A DNA stretch of 64,000 nucleotides, taken from assembly GCA_934047225.1 (NCBI GenBank), contig OW203992.1, positions 19,085,501 through 19,149,500 on the forward strand, in the 5' to 3' direction. Source of the DNA: Ypsolopha sequella (lineage: Eukaryota; Arthropoda; Insecta; Lepidoptera; Ypsolophidae). Shown piece by piece: positions 1 to 11,523 of this stretch. A program made the translations under genes and the position numbers. Below the pieces are notes generated by a model. It worked only from the letters and a program-made list of their open reading frames with translations, did not search any database and was not told the DNA's origin. Every line of letters begins with the position of its first letter. Within the stretch, counting starts at the first letter, position 1.

Positions 1-414
1 TTGTCTATAAAATAACCTATTCAGGCAAATAACGTGCAGTATAACTCACTTTCGAATTAATTTATTTCAATTTTCTCTAAAACGAGATAGACACAGGCAA
101 AACGAACAGCTGTGATGTCAATTCAATGAAATTATTGCCAGAAAACATAATGGTTAAAATGCTCTATGGCCCTGCCTTGATCAAAGTCGGAGAGCAACAT
201 CCATCCATCTGATAACCGATTCCAATCCGATAAATAGGATGGTATGTAGTCAGATAACAAATGAACACAGTCCGGCCCAGCACATGTGGCGCTGTTTGAC
301 GTTTGTAATTCGTCTCATGTGTCACTTCATTTGCATTTGACGATTTTCAGGATTTTGTAGTCTTGTGAAATTCTTGACTACTGAGGGTTTTTTATTGAAA
401 CCTAACATAAAGTA
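1..414. other. Region upstream of LysRS
   Basis: No coding exon, RNA gene or clear repeat was recognised. It should contain the LysRS promoter and 5' UTR, but no TATA box or initiator stands out enough to call. Confidence 0.4.
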
Positions 415-3400
415 ATGGCAGAGGCATCTAGTGAAAAACTTTCTAAAAAGTGAGTATCCAGGAAAACCCAGAATCAGTATGTTTTCATCGAAGACTCTCG
501 CTTCTTTGGCTGGTGCCTTGGCCAAAAGAAATAACCTTTGCTTGAGCCGACCGACGAACCTATCGACTGCTGCTAGCAAACGGTTTGTTATATTTTTCTT
601 AAAAGAATTCTTATTTATGTTTTAATATTTATTCTACCTTCCTTTTTAGTGAGTTGAAGAGACGTCTCAAAACTGAGCAAAAATTGAAAGAAAAGGCAGA
701 GAAGGTTGCACAGCAGCCTGCGCCTGCGGGGCCTGCTTCAGATAAAAAAGCTTCTAAAGCTGCTGAAGAGGAAATTAGTCCCAATGAGTATTACAAGCTT
801 CGGTCTGCTGCTGTAGCAGCACTCAAGACTGGCCCTAAAGATGAGCATCCTTACCCTCACAAATTCAATGTCACCACTTCATTAGAAGAATTTATAGAGA
901 AGTACAATCATTTGAACAGCGGTGATGTAGTTGAGAGTGTCACCCTGTCGGTGGCTGGCAGGGTTCACTCAATCAGAGAGTCTGGTGCTAAGCTGATATT
1001 CTATGATCTTAGAGCAGAGGGGGTCAAAATTCAAGTAAGTTTTATTATATTGTATTCATTTCTTTATGGGTACGTAGAAATACCTAATAATGGGTATGTA
1101 GATGCAGAAACACACTGAGCCCTGTAGAAAATAGAAATCTTTAAAAGTTTTAATTATTAAAGTGCATCATAATATAGAAAAATCAATTAGAAACTAAATA
1201 AGTGCTTCCAGGTTTGACCCATGACTTTAAACCTATAATAATCTCATTTGTTGTGTTTAACAGTCTTGATCTTAACAGTCCGTCATTTGTCTTAAACTAC
1301 TTTTGTTTTATCTCCCAAAATGACAGATAACTTGTTTGTTGCGAGAGCATTGGAAATTATTTCGCTGCTCTATGCTAAGCTAATGTTCGTTAATAACTCT
1401 TTGCAACTTGCTGCACAGTTCATCGCTGTAGCAATGCGTGGCTGTTAATTGCAACAATTGTGACTGAACTTATTTTCATTTTTTTACTTTTGTCTACCAT
1501 TTAGTACCTGGAATGAAAAATTTAAACTGTACAGCTTCCAGCGAATCTTTTCACTTAAAACAAGATATTGGCAGAACTAATGTGTGGAGACACGTTTAAG
1601 GAAGCCAGATAAAAGGGCTTTGAATTTGAAAATAATTTTATATAACATTAAATTTATTATAACTAATTTGAGAATAAATGGCTTTATTGTGGTAAAATTT
1701 GACAATAGGTGTATCTAATAAAACACATCAACAAATTTCAAGTTAGTAATTGTTTTATCCCTAGTAGTAACCTACTTTTATGCTAAAAGGTATAACTCTA
1801 AGATTATTAGATTTTCAAATTTCAAAATGCCAATAGAAATTTTTGCTGTCATTTCTATCTCAATCAACAGCAAGCAACTGAGCTGCTGTAGAAATCAGAA
1901 AGAATTTTGTCAAAGGTAGAAAATGAAAGAGTTATCACTTGCGGGTTGAATATTTTGGGTCAAACCCTGAAACACCATATTCTCTGACCAAAATAAAACT
2001 CTGCTTCCTGCTGTATGAACTACAGGAAATGTCCAAAGTCCCAACTATGCCATTTAATTATATTGCCCTAATTCTACCAACAAGTCAGATAGAAAAGAGT
2101 AAATTGTATTTTTAACCCTTTTAATTCTCATTCTAATAAATAGTAAATTATATTACAGGTTATGGCTAATGCTAAGTTGTATGAATCTGAAGACAAGTTT
2201 GCAGCAGACACTGACAAACTCAGGCGAGGTGACATCATTGGATGTGTTGGACATCCTGGCAAGACCAAGAAGGGAGAGCTATCTGTCATACCAAAAAGTA
2301 TTAAGCTTCTGTCCCCTTGCTTGCACATGCTGCCTCATCTGCATTTCGGGCTCAAAGACAAAGAAACTAGGTTTAGGAAAAGATATTTAGATCTTATCTT
2401 GAATGATAAGGTAAGAGATCAAGATATAATTACTGTTACAGTACTTTTATCTCACGATGCCACATCAAGCTTGGTTGTAGTTGTCTATGCACAATGTATA
2501 TGTGCAATTACTACTACAACAAGCCTGGTGGGCCATAATTTTTTTATTTACATATTTTTACTATTATTAGTCCATCTGTAATCGGTTGCGCTGACCATGA
2601 GCAGGTGTTTTGGTAGAAGATGGGGGTGGGGGATTGGGGATCCATTGACTCATTTCCTCTTTGTAGGATGCTACTTTATTCAGTAGCCTCTGTATGCAAG
2701 ATGGGCAATCATGACACAAAATATTAATTAAATCTACATTTTGCATAACTAACTCTAAAAAACAATTCCTGTTACAGGTTAGGTCAACATTCTATGTAAG
2801 AGCGAAGATCATAGCATACATTAGAAGATTCTTGGATAACATGGGTTTCTTAGAGATAGAGACCCCTATGATGAACATGATCGCAGGTGGAGCTACTGCC
2901 AAGCCCTTTATCACACATCACAATGACCTCAATATGGACCTCTTCATGAGAATAGCTCCAGAACTGTATCACAAAATGCTTGTTGTTGGTGGACTTGACA
3001 GAGTGTATGAAATTGGAAGGCAGTTCAGAAACGAGGGTATAGATCTAACTCATAACCCTGAGTTTACTACTTGTGAATTTTATATGGCTTATGCTGATTA
3101 TAATGACCTCATTTCAATAACCGAGACCATGTTATCAGGAATGGTTAAGAGTATTCACGGTACCTATAAGGTAAGAATTTGAGTTTTTACATTCATCCAT
3201 GGCAAAAAGTCTTTTTCTACTTAAATTAACCCTGAATTCCAATTTTAGGTGAAGTATCACCCAGATGGACCAGAAGGTGAGGAGTTGGAGGTGGACTTTA
3301 CTCCTCCATTTGCGAGAGTCCCCATGATAGCAACACTGGAGAAAGTGCTGAACAGCAAACTGCCCCCTGCTGACCAGCTGGGCACTCCTGAAGCCAATGC

Positions 3401-6400
3401 TTTACTTAGCAAACTCTGTGAAAAGCACCAGGTATAAAATATAGCTCATAAAGTGTTTTAATCTCTAAAGCAGGGGTTAGTAATAAATAACCCATAAATT
3501 ACGATACCTTTTTATTTACGGAAATTATGTGAGACCGAGAAATTGGAAAAGAAAAATTTATTGCATATTTTATTTAACCAATTATGACTTTGGGTTTTCC
3601 TATCTGCTGGTATCGTTTTTATAAATGACCGAAAGATCGAAGAGCACGTTAGGGACTTTTAAGGTACCATCGCGCTTTTACTACTTTTTTGCTCGCCGAC
3701 GCAGGAAACTGGTGCAAGACTAAAATATTCCATTTGCTTGCGTTTTCAATCCTTGGCCCGCAGGCGTTCTTTTTCCGTAAATTTTCACAAAAATGGTTAC
3801 CTGTAATTCGTGGCTGAAGTCTAAAGGCCAACGAGACAAGATAAATAACGTAAACAATCTTTCAGGGGTTCATAACATTTTTATTTAAAGAAATTATATA
3901 CAAATTTAGAGCTTCCTATTCTAATCGTGGTCGTCTGAAGATGATTCGTCAAAAGAGTCCGAATCAGTTATATTTATTACAAAATATCACTATCAAAAAC
4001 AATAAATGTTGTCAATTTTGCTATAAAGATTGTTCTTTACTTTTATGTAATGATCCACAATAAAAACGAGTTAATGACAACAAAAAACTGAACAAATACG
4101 GAAACGGAACAATACCTATCACTTCAACCGCATTCAGGCATGAACGCTAACAGGAATGAACTACGAAAAGAACCGACCAAATGTTTACATCTGCAGTACC
4201 GATCGCTTTCCTGTGCCACGAATCACACAACGAAAGCTGTCGACGTCCACCAACTGTCATATTTGTGTGCGAGAGATAAGGACAGAGATATTAATCGCTC
4301 GCTATCGTAATGTAACTCAGTAAAGGTGGGGTTGTTTACATTCTTTATCTCGTCTCGTTGACGTTACTTTAGTACAGACTTGATGCAACAAAAAAGTATC
4401 AGTGTTTATTTATTTAGTTTATTTACAGATTGAATGCCCTCCTCCCCGCACCACTGCTCGGCTACTCGACAAGTTAGTTGGAGAATTCCTCGAGGAGAAA
4501 TGCATCAATCCCACATTTATCCTGGATCATCCGCAAATTATGAGCCCACTGTCTAAATACCACAGGAGTATCCCAGGTTTAACTGAGAGGTGACTATTAT
4601 AAGTTGTTGAAATATGTTACTGATATTGAGTCTTATCAATGCATTGTTATTGAAAATGCCAATATGTATAATTTATATAATTACCATATCATGAAATGCA
4701 TTACATTGTTATTTATAACATAACAACGTGACATACATGTCATACATTGTATAATATTTATTATCAATATTGTAGCACAAATGAAAGACAAAGACTAGAC
4801 CTTCAAATAAACTAAAGGATATTTCGAAATATGACATCGTTCATTTCTTGTCAAATTCTCTAAAAATTCTGAATGTCAATTAAAAAACCTGAATTGAACC
4901 ATTATTTCAATAGTTTATATTTACATTATTGATGGAAACCTTGTCTGTTACAGATTCGAACTGTTCGTAATGAAGAAGGAAATATGCAACGCGTACACAG
5001 AGTTGAATGACCCCGCGACGCAACGCGAGCGCTTCGAGCAACAAGCGAAGGACCGAGCGGCGGGTGACGACGAGACTCCACCAACAGATGAGGCCTTCTG
5101 TACCGCGCTCGAGTACGGCCTGCCGCCCACTGCCGGCTGGGGTCTCGGGGTCGACCGGCTCACCATGTTCCTTACCGACTCTAATAACATCAAGGTTGGT
5201 TTTCTTACTTATGGGCTGTACGTAAGGAGAATCCGCCATACAAAATGAGTTCCATTGTCATTCTTTCATAATGCCTTATTTTTTAATGATACCTACATAA
5301 GTTTGATCTGACACATTATATCTGGAATTCCCTGTTGTTCTTTTTTAACAAAATGCTTTAGGACTAGAAATAGAGAGATTAGAAAACTCGTTCCAACGGG
5401 ACTAAAACACGCTATTTTAAATGTTACTTTCCAGTGATAAAGTCTATTCTAGTCACAAATCTAACAGGCAATTCTCGTTGAAATGTTCTAGTTAATGATT
5501 AAAGCCATAAAATTTCCAAATACATCAATATTAATTATTAATTTGGAACGGAAGTACTAACTTATGAGCATATGCGGCAAAAACTAAAACTTTTCTCTCG
5601 CACTGTGGCGTATGCGTCTCGTATGTTGCTCTGAGCGAGACAACGAATTGCCACGCCCCTCCCAGCGCGGAGTTCATCCGTCGATTCGTAGGACCCTTAA
5701 GGTGGATGTGACGGAACGCGTTCCCAAACGCACAGCTTATGATTGTTTTTTTTATTTATTATTTAAAAAAAAAACAAATTAATTAATTATGGCTATGCGA
5801 CAATAGTTTTAATGTCATAGGAAAACATCGTGAGGAAACCTATGCCCTAAAAAGCGTGTATGTGTGCCTGAAGTACGTTGGGACGTAATGATCGTTTGTG
5901 AAACACGGGTATACCGAGTGTGACTTGCATTTCACACTCTGAACACCTCCGACACCCCCTCGGGGATTCGTTTCGTGACGATACATTTGAAACATACAAT
6001 AATAATAGGAAATAAACTAAAACCAGCTTCACAACAAACAAAATTCTCTCTTTTTCTAAAGACAATGACTGTCAGAATTCGCTTAAGCGATAAGAGACCG
6101 CCCTTGTACCCTTTCTAGTAAAAATACTTTTTATTTCGGTGCACAATAAAGAGTATTTATGTTATGTTATAGTTCGGTAAGACGTATTTATTCTCAACAA
6201 GCTTTTGCCTGCGGCTTCGCCCGCGCTGATTTAGTTTGCATTTTTTCTAGACAAAAAGCCTATGTCACTCACTCCGGCCTATAAACTATCTCTGCGAAAA
6301 ATCACGTCGATCCGTTGCTCCGTTGTTGCGTGAAAGAAGGACGAACCAACAAACACACTTTCGCATGTATAATAGGTGTACGGATAGATACAGATCTTTC

Positions 6401-9400
6401 TCAGAAACAATAAAAGAACAAAATCATTATTACATACGGCTTAAACACGTGTGATTGTTGTTGACTATATGCCAACCGTTTCACCGATACAATTTCGGCA
6501 TTAGGGGCATTCCATAGTGACTGGTGGGACAGTTTACTCCAGAATTCCAAATGTTTATACCTGTAACTTTCTGTTTTGATATAATACAGTGGTCTTATAG
6601 ATATTTTATAACAGGTAATGAACCAAATTATGAAACTTTACCAAAACATAACTGTATATGTAAATATTTGGGTGATATTTTTGTGGTTAACAGAGTGTGA
6701 CTGGTGGGACAGTGAAAAATACCTCACCTCCGTTTTCTGTACCGCCAATGCAGATTTTAGCCCAAATACTGTACACAGCAAGACATCTTTAATTATGTTA
6801 TGAAATGATGAAATAGACTAACTAGATAAATAAAAAATTAACACCATGCTAATATTGACAAGAAAATATAGACTGTAAAAAATGTGACTGGTGGGACATC
6901 GTTTTGTGACTGGTGGGACAAGTAAGAAATCAGTGAAAAAATGAACTCGTTTTTATATCATATTTAGAATTGTTTATTAAATATTAAGATAATGTAGTAC
7001 GAAATTATCATTTTTTTATAAAAATCTTTGAAAAAATCAACACCTAGTTTTTCTACTTCTACTTTACCAGTTTTCGCAGGCTAATTAGTAGCCTGTGAAA
7101 AATGGTAATAAATACGATCACCACACATCTTTATTGCCGGTTCTTCAAGAATTTTCACTACTTGATCCATGGAAATATGGTACGGTTTTTCTGATTCCTC
7201 CATGACGAATTTGGAGGAGTCTCCTGCGCAAGCTTTTAAATATGTCACTTGGATCGTTCGCTCCTCCGTGTCTACGGCCTGGCAAACGGCTATGTACAGT
7301 TTATGTTTTTTATCTTTCCTTCCTGAATTTACCTCCAATTTTACCAGAATAAACTCTCCGTTTTTAATGACATGCTGAACATCTTCGGGTTCAATTCTGG
7401 GAGGATCTGGGCTAGAATTAGCCACAACATTATGGTTGTCATCGTCACCTTCATTCGGAACGTCTTCGGGTTCAATTCTGGGAGGATCTGGGTTAGAATT
7501 AGCCACAACATTATGGTTGTCATCGACACCATCACTCTGAACGTCTTCTGGTTCAATTCTGTGAGGATCTGGGTAAGAATTAGCCACAACATTATGGTTG
7601 TCACCGTCACCATCATTCTGAACGTCTTCTGGTTCAATTCTGGGAGGATCTGGGTCATCGTCACCGTCGTCAGCTCCATTCTCAGAAGAAGAGTATACAT
7701 CAGAATATTTAAGTTTCCCACCATGGATCAGCAACACTTTTTTCACATCACGACTTGTTGCGGTGAGAGCATATTTAATAGCTTTGTTGCCATGGGGTTT
7801 GAAGTGATGATGCTTCTGAATTAACGGTATTGGTTTCATATTTTTCCATCTCTCATCTAGAGTTTCGTGGACAGGTTTTATATCCCCGATTGCAACGAAC
7901 AATACTTGGAGTCCAGAAGCATTTGCTGCCAAATAATTGTAGCAGTCGAAAGCTGTATCCAACACAGCTTTTCTAGACATAATCGCGGACCATAATGTCC
8001 TTTTTGCGGTTGCTCCCACGCCATCAACAGCCCCCTTTCCATGCCCGGAAGCAAAAAAGTTCCACTCCGTTTCCACGCCCCAATCTTCCTCAGAGAAGCA
8101 AAGGGTTGATAGTGTGAATCTATTTTTAAACTGAGCCGCACATCCGTCAGAAAAAATATTGACCTTCTTCAAATTAGGGTAGCGAGATTTCAGGTCCTCA
8201 ATTATTTTCTGCAGAAAGACCCACACTGAATATTTGTCATGATTGAGCTCATTACTCGTTACAACATAAGAAACTTTTTCCTTGCCCTTATTGGCCCATG
8301 CGCATCCCGTAAACAAGGTAGCCTGAGGGTGGTTCCAATGAGCAGACTGGATCTCGTCTTGTTTCAGAATGGCAAAGTTTTCTGCAAAATCAACTTGAAT
8401 AACGAGTTCCGAATCGGTACTTTCAGAAATTGTTTGTTTAAAGATGGAAGACTGTGCTTTTTTTGCAAATGTATGGTATTTGAATTTAGGGGTCTGGTTT
8501 ATAATCTCTTTAATGAGGTCTTGTAACGTTCCATTAACGTTTACTATATGGCATCTACCATCGACAGTTTGCCATTGCTTCCAATTTGTTTTAATTGTTG
8601 TGTCTCCTTTCAGTGGAATTATATCAGTTACGTCGAAACATCGATTACAGTCACTTGTCATGCATTTTTCTTTAGTTACATCACAACATATAAGTTTTAG
8701 GAACTCTGCAGTATCAATTGGCAGATTTGGATGAAACTTGTTCAGTGCTTCCAATAAAAATGTGTAATTGGCGTGGTAGCTACAGACGCACACATTATGG
8801 GGTATTTCGCTTATGTATCTGACGTGCAGCGGCCTCAATTCAAAGAATTTACTCTTTCCCACTTTTATGTTGGGATATTCAGTTTTGAACTGGGCATATG
8901 CCTCAGCAATGGTCATCAGCATGTGCCGCTTAGCAACGTGAGCACGTTTACCCGTATCTTTATCTTTTATAGACATTGTATCCTTTCTGTTCGGAGAAGG
9001 CCGGCTCACATCATCTTGTTCAAAAAAATGTATCACCAGCTTCTTAGTTTCATTTGTTATAGCAATGGATTGAACATTTTTGGTAGATAGATGAATAGCC
9101 TCTGGTATAATTTCCTTAAAAACATGCATCAGAACAGCTGTCTTTTTGGTTGGACTTTCCGGAAGAGCTTTTTTTAATTTGCCAACTGCTTTTTTCAAAG
9201 TATTTATTGTACTATATGAGCCCAACGGCGAAATACACGTCTTCTTGACTCCCTCCAACTTTTTCTTTTCCCTTTGTTTTCTTTTGCGTAGCCTTTCTTT
9301 CTCTCTCCACTGAATTTTAGCAGCCTCGTTACTTTCACGTAGAGCTTTGCCTTTTTCCCGCCGTTTCTGATCATAGCTTTTTTGTTTTTCTTGAACTAAA

Positions 9401-11391
9401 CTTAATTTGACTACATCGCTCTTCAACTTCTCTCTAGATTTTCTTTTCCGCTCAGCAGCATTCATCTAAAAAGGCAAAAAAAGCAAACACACTCACAAAA
9501 ACATCATATAAGCGGGTTAAAAATAAGTCACCATAGGTTATAACAAGTCTTAACATAATGTCCCACCAGTCACTGTGACTGGTGGGACAAAAATGGAAAC
9601 CACCTCTTACACACACTTTAAAACCTTATACAAGAATAAAATGCCAACAAGTTTGATAATTAGCAAATTCTTACTTTCCGAAAAGCTTCCCTTTGTTCAA
9701 CAAATTTTTAGGTTAGAAAAACAACTTATGTATGTTTTCTTGTGACTGGTGGGACATGCTACGTCGAAAGTTTAGCGTCAAGTTTTAGAGTAAAATTCTT
9801 ACCTTTTTCGTTGTATTTTGACGGCAAAAAACAATTTAAGATTTTATTTTTACGCTCCGACACTATTTTCACAGGATGGTTCAACAAAATGGCCGAAAAT
9901 AGTGTTGCCAATATAGTGCAAAAAGAATCGGCGAGTTTGTTCACAATAAACAACAACTTATCATAGTAAAAAAAAAGCTTTCCCGTGTTTTTTTGGAAAT
10001 ATTTTTTACAAATTATGTAACTTTAACTAATACACTTTTCATTAATATTAAATTGGTTTTGATTAGATCATTTAAAAAAAAAAATTCGTTTTCCCATTTC
10101 CCGTGGAATGCCCCATTATCAAGGCGAGTGTCGTTCTTAGAAGTCGTGTCAAACGGGCACTGGCAGCCGCCGATCGGCGAGCTGCACGCATTGCTTGTGC
10201 GCTGAGCGTTGGCTGCATCGTCGAGCGTTGGTTACGTTTTAAGAGCGCACCGAGCTTTTTACACATACAAACCCTTTTTTATAACCCTTGTTTGAAGTAG
10301 TAAACAATTAAATTAAAATCTAGGGAAATATATTGGTATTATTGGGGATATATATTAGACTGTATACACGATGGAAACACGATTTGATAAAGTTGGCTCG
10401 ATAGAATAAATTCGCAAAGTTACCTCTTGTCGAGTAATTTTTTCCTCTATTTCCCTACTTTTTTATATAAATAAGTAATTTGATATTATGATTCATTTAC
10501 TACAATAAAGTTTACAGACGATTGGAGCGTTTATACACGATAGTTTTTTATTTAAGAACAATATGATGAAAATAGCAACGAAAAACATTGATAAAGCGCA
10601 AAAGTTTGGTTATTTTCTTTACTCTTTACACGTAAAGAAAAAAACAGAGACAAAGGCAAACGTTCGGTGCGCCCTTAATAATATTATAATAATAAAACAC
10701 TCTACAGTCTCATAATAAAGTTTGTGTCTGAAAATGACAAGCCTCTCTTGCGGTCATATCCTCGTTTCGAGATACTAGCTTTTATATTACCGACGAAATA
10801 GTTTATTTCGTGTAATGTTAAATTTAAATTTTGTGTCTAACTTAGGTGATCAAGATTTACGAGACATAGATCAAAAAATGTTTATTATTAATGTAGTAAA
10901 TTATATAATGTATATTTTTTCACAGTTCTCATTAATCAAGATTATAAGTTTTTATAGCGAAATCCATCGCTCTGAATACTCTGTTCAGAAAGAGCAAGGC
11001 GTGAAATCACATAACGCCCCCGTTAGCGTTCAGTATGTGCATTACAAGCTGGTATATCAAGTAGTTACAAAAATTAGGTGTACAGGTATGGTGGAAAAAT
11101 TCGACGTTCCAAATACGAATTGGTCAATATTGGAATTGGCCTGTCATGTAAGCAGGTCGCAAGTTCAAATCCTCGGCAGAGGAAATTTTTCAAAATATTT
11201 GTGCTTTTAAATTTGTTTCTGATTGATTTCTTGTTTTTAATGCACTCTAATCTAATAATAATTAGAGTATAAATCTATAAGTGTTTGTTTTGCAGGAGGT
11301 GCTGCTGTTCCCCGCGATGAAACCTGATGACCCCAACAAACATAACGCTGATGAAGAAAATACCGAGAAACCAGTGCAAAACGGGGCTTAG
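415..11391 (+). CDS. LysRS: Lysyl-tRNA synthetase, cytosolic isoform (8 exons)
   Basis: Charges tRNA-Lys with lysine; class II aminoacyl-tRNA synthetase. Coding exons: 415-449, 650-1034, 2159-2410, 2778-3170, 3249-3431, 4429-4589, 4954-5194, 11296-11391. All junctions are GT..AG and keep frame, giving about 581 aa against about 597 in human. The N-terminus is a lysine-rich helix ([20 protein letters not shown]). The OB-fold anticodon-binding domain spans roughly residues 90-200 ([14 protein letters not shown]). Motif 1 lies near residue 246 ([11 protein letters not shown]), motif 2 near 307 ([17 protein letters not shown]) and motif 3 near 525-540 ([13 protein letters not shown]). Start: the ATG at 415 reads [12 protein letters not shown] across the first junction (AA|T). 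The last intron is 6.1 kb because of a transposon insertion. Identity is secure; the exact start was not checked against transcripts. Confidence 0.95.
479..582 (+). CDS. LysRS: Alternative mitochondrial leader of LysRS
   Basis: If exon 1 is spliced from the donor CG|GTTTGT at 583 instead of AA|GTGAGT at 450, an ATG at 479 opens 34 codons plus CG. These join the T of exon 2 (650) to give Arg, then ELKRRL. The leader begins [19 protein letters not shown], is rich in Ser, Ala, Leu and basic residues and has no acidic residue, as expected of a mitochondrial presequence. The protein would be about 604 aa. Animal KARS genes are known to make cytosolic and mitochondrial enzymes from one locus by alternative splicing. 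Here it would be alternative 5' donors of one exon. In the longer message the ATG at 415 reads only 12 codons before TGA, so the leader ATG would need leaky scanning, reinitiation or a later transcription start. Confidence 0.72.
2467..2526 (+). other. Intronic hairpin in LysRS intron 3
   Basis: The sequence folds as GCTTgGTTGTAGT - TGCACA - loop - TGTGCA - ACTACAACaAGC with one 6x6 internal loop. The size resembles a microRNA precursor, but so would a tiny MITE. No known microRNA seed is recognised. Confidence 0.2.
6190..6380 (+). repeat. Dispersed lepidopteran repeat fragment
   Basis: Contains GCCTGCGGCTTCGCCCGCG and then GCGTGAAAGAAGGACGAACC near CACTTTCGCATGTATAATA. This text is typical of the 3' part of very common lepidopteran interspersed repeats. 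A related tail ends at about 45405 (GTAACAAACATACATCC, TTTCGCATCTATAATATTAG). Confidence 0.45.
7081..9465 (-). CDS. Transposase of the 3.6-kb intronic element, 794 aa, intact
   Basis: One uninterrupted frame starting [15 protein letters not shown]. Residues 1-75 are a very basic, probably coiled or DNA-binding, arm. A Cys/His-rich stretch follows ([12 protein letters not shown] ... [17 protein letters not shown]), a possible zinc site. The core carries acidic motifs reminiscent of a DDE nuclease: [22 protein letters not shown] and [16 protein letters not shown]. The tail holds four 27-residue acidic repeats (unit like [18 protein letters not shown]). Related predicted proteins occur in insects and cnidarians, but I cannot name the superfamily with certainty. 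It has no introns and fills most of the element, which argues for a transposase rather than a host gene. Confidence 0.8.
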   Translation of the reverse strand: MNAAERKRKSREKLKSDVVKLSLVQEKQKSYDQKRREKGKALRESNEAAKIQWREKERLRKRKQREKKKLEGVKKTCISPLGSYSTINTLKKAVGKLKKALPESPTKKTAVLMHVFKEIIPEAIHLSTKNVQSIAITNETKKLVIHFFEQDDVSRPSPNRKDTMSIKDKDTGKRAHVAKRHMLMTIAEAYAQFKTEYPNIKVGKSKFFELRPLHVRYISEIPHNVCVCSYHANYTFLLEALNKFHPNLPIDTAEFLKLICCDVTKEKCMTSDCNRCFDVTDIIPLKGDTTIKTNWKQWQTVDGRCHIVNVNGTLQDLIKEIINQTPKFKYHTFAKKAQSSIFKQTISESTDSELVIQVDFAENFAILKQDEIQSAHWNHPQATLFTGCAWANKGKEKVSYVVTSNELNHDKYSVWVFLQKIIEDLKSRYPNLKKVNIFSDGCAAQFKNRFTLSTLCFSEEDWGVETEWNFFASGHGKGAVDGVGATAKRTLWSAIMSRKAVLDTAFDCYNYLAANASGLQVLFVAIGDIKPVHETLDERWKNMKPIPLIQKHHHFKPHGNKAIKYALTATSRDVKKVLLIHGGKLKYSDVYSSSENGADDGDDDPDPPRIEPEDVQNDGDGDNHNVVANSYPDPHRIEPEDVQSDGVDDNHNVVANSNPDPPRIEPEDVPNEGDDDNHNVVANSSPDPPRIEPEDVQHVIKNGEFILVKLEVNSGRKDKKHKLYIAVCQAVDTEERTIQVTYLKACAGDSSKFVMEESEKPYHISMDQVVKILEEPAIKMCGDRIYYHFSQATN
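7390..7660 (-). repeat. Four 81-bp coding repeats in the transposase tail
   Basis: TTCAATTCTG recurs at 7390, 7471, 7552 and 7633, an exact 81-bp period. On the coding strand each unit gives a 27-residue acidic block containing RIEPEDV and DNHNVVANS. The frame is kept in every unit, so this is an in-frame minisatellite. Confidence 0.9.
9559..9589. promoter_or_regulatory. Subterminal transposase-site palindrome
   Basis: TGTCCCACCAGTCAC, a single T, then GTGACTGGTGGGACA: a perfect 15-bp inverted repeat. Single copies of the same box occur at about 6517 (14 bp), 6697, 6884, 6906 and 9742, all outside the gene and inside the element ends. The arrangement is typical of transposase binding sites. 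The palindrome lies about 95 bp upstream of the transposase start, so it may also act at the promoter. Confidence 0.7.
11120..11185 (+). repeat. tRNA-like SINE fragment
   Basis: AGGTCGCAAGTTCAAATCC followed by TCGGC resembles the B box and T-arm of the tRNA-derived heads of lepidopteran SINEs. The T-stem does not pair properly and no proper anticodon loop forms, so this is not called a functional tRNA. Confidence 0.45.
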
Positions 11392-11512
11392 ATTATAATA
11401 ATTTATTGTGTGCGAATATCGCTTTCTATCTTTAAATACCCTGCGCAATTTATTTAAAACTTCCCTGCTAACCCAGTATATATATGAGTATTATTTTATT
11501 CAGTGTTCAATT

Positions 11513-11523
11513 AATAAAATAAA
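11513..11523 (+). promoter_or_regulatory. Polyadenylation signals of LysRS
   Basis: Two overlapping AATAAA hexamers about 122 bp after the LysRS stop codon (TAG at 11389). The spacing is reasonable for the main 3' end. Confidence 0.65.

Larger units (their letters stand above)
6504..10114 (-). mobile_element. Complete DNA transposon, 4-bp ATTA duplication (Sola-like?)
   Basis: The 3611-bp element begins GGGGCATTCCA (6504-6514) and ends with the exact reverse complement TGGAATGCCCC (10104-10114). It is flanked on both sides by ATTA, read as a 4-bp target duplication. It lies in the last LysRS intron and carries one long minus-strand transposase gene (7081-9465). Seven copies of GTGACTGGTGGGACA sit between the gene and the ends. 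The 4-bp duplication fits the Sola superfamily, but that assignment was not verified. An open transposase and perfect ends suggest recent insertion. Confidence 0.85.

Noticed and set aside
322..579. Minus-strand 85-codon gene at the LysRS 5' end
   Set aside because: Overlaps the LysRS leader exon antisense, with no recognisable features.
4907..5239. Minus-strand and second plus-strand frames over LysRS exon 7
   Set aside because: Shadows of a GC-rich conserved exon, with no independent family signal.
7390..7660. CRISPR-like array
   Set aside because: The units are adjacent 81-bp repeats without spacers and are protein-coding.
7341..8734. Additional frames across the transposase
   Set aside because: Repetitive shadows caused by the 81-bp units and the long real frame on the other strand.
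11120..11190. Functional tRNA gene
   Set aside because: A B box is present but the T-stem does not pair and the anticodon loop is wrong. A SINE relic fits better.
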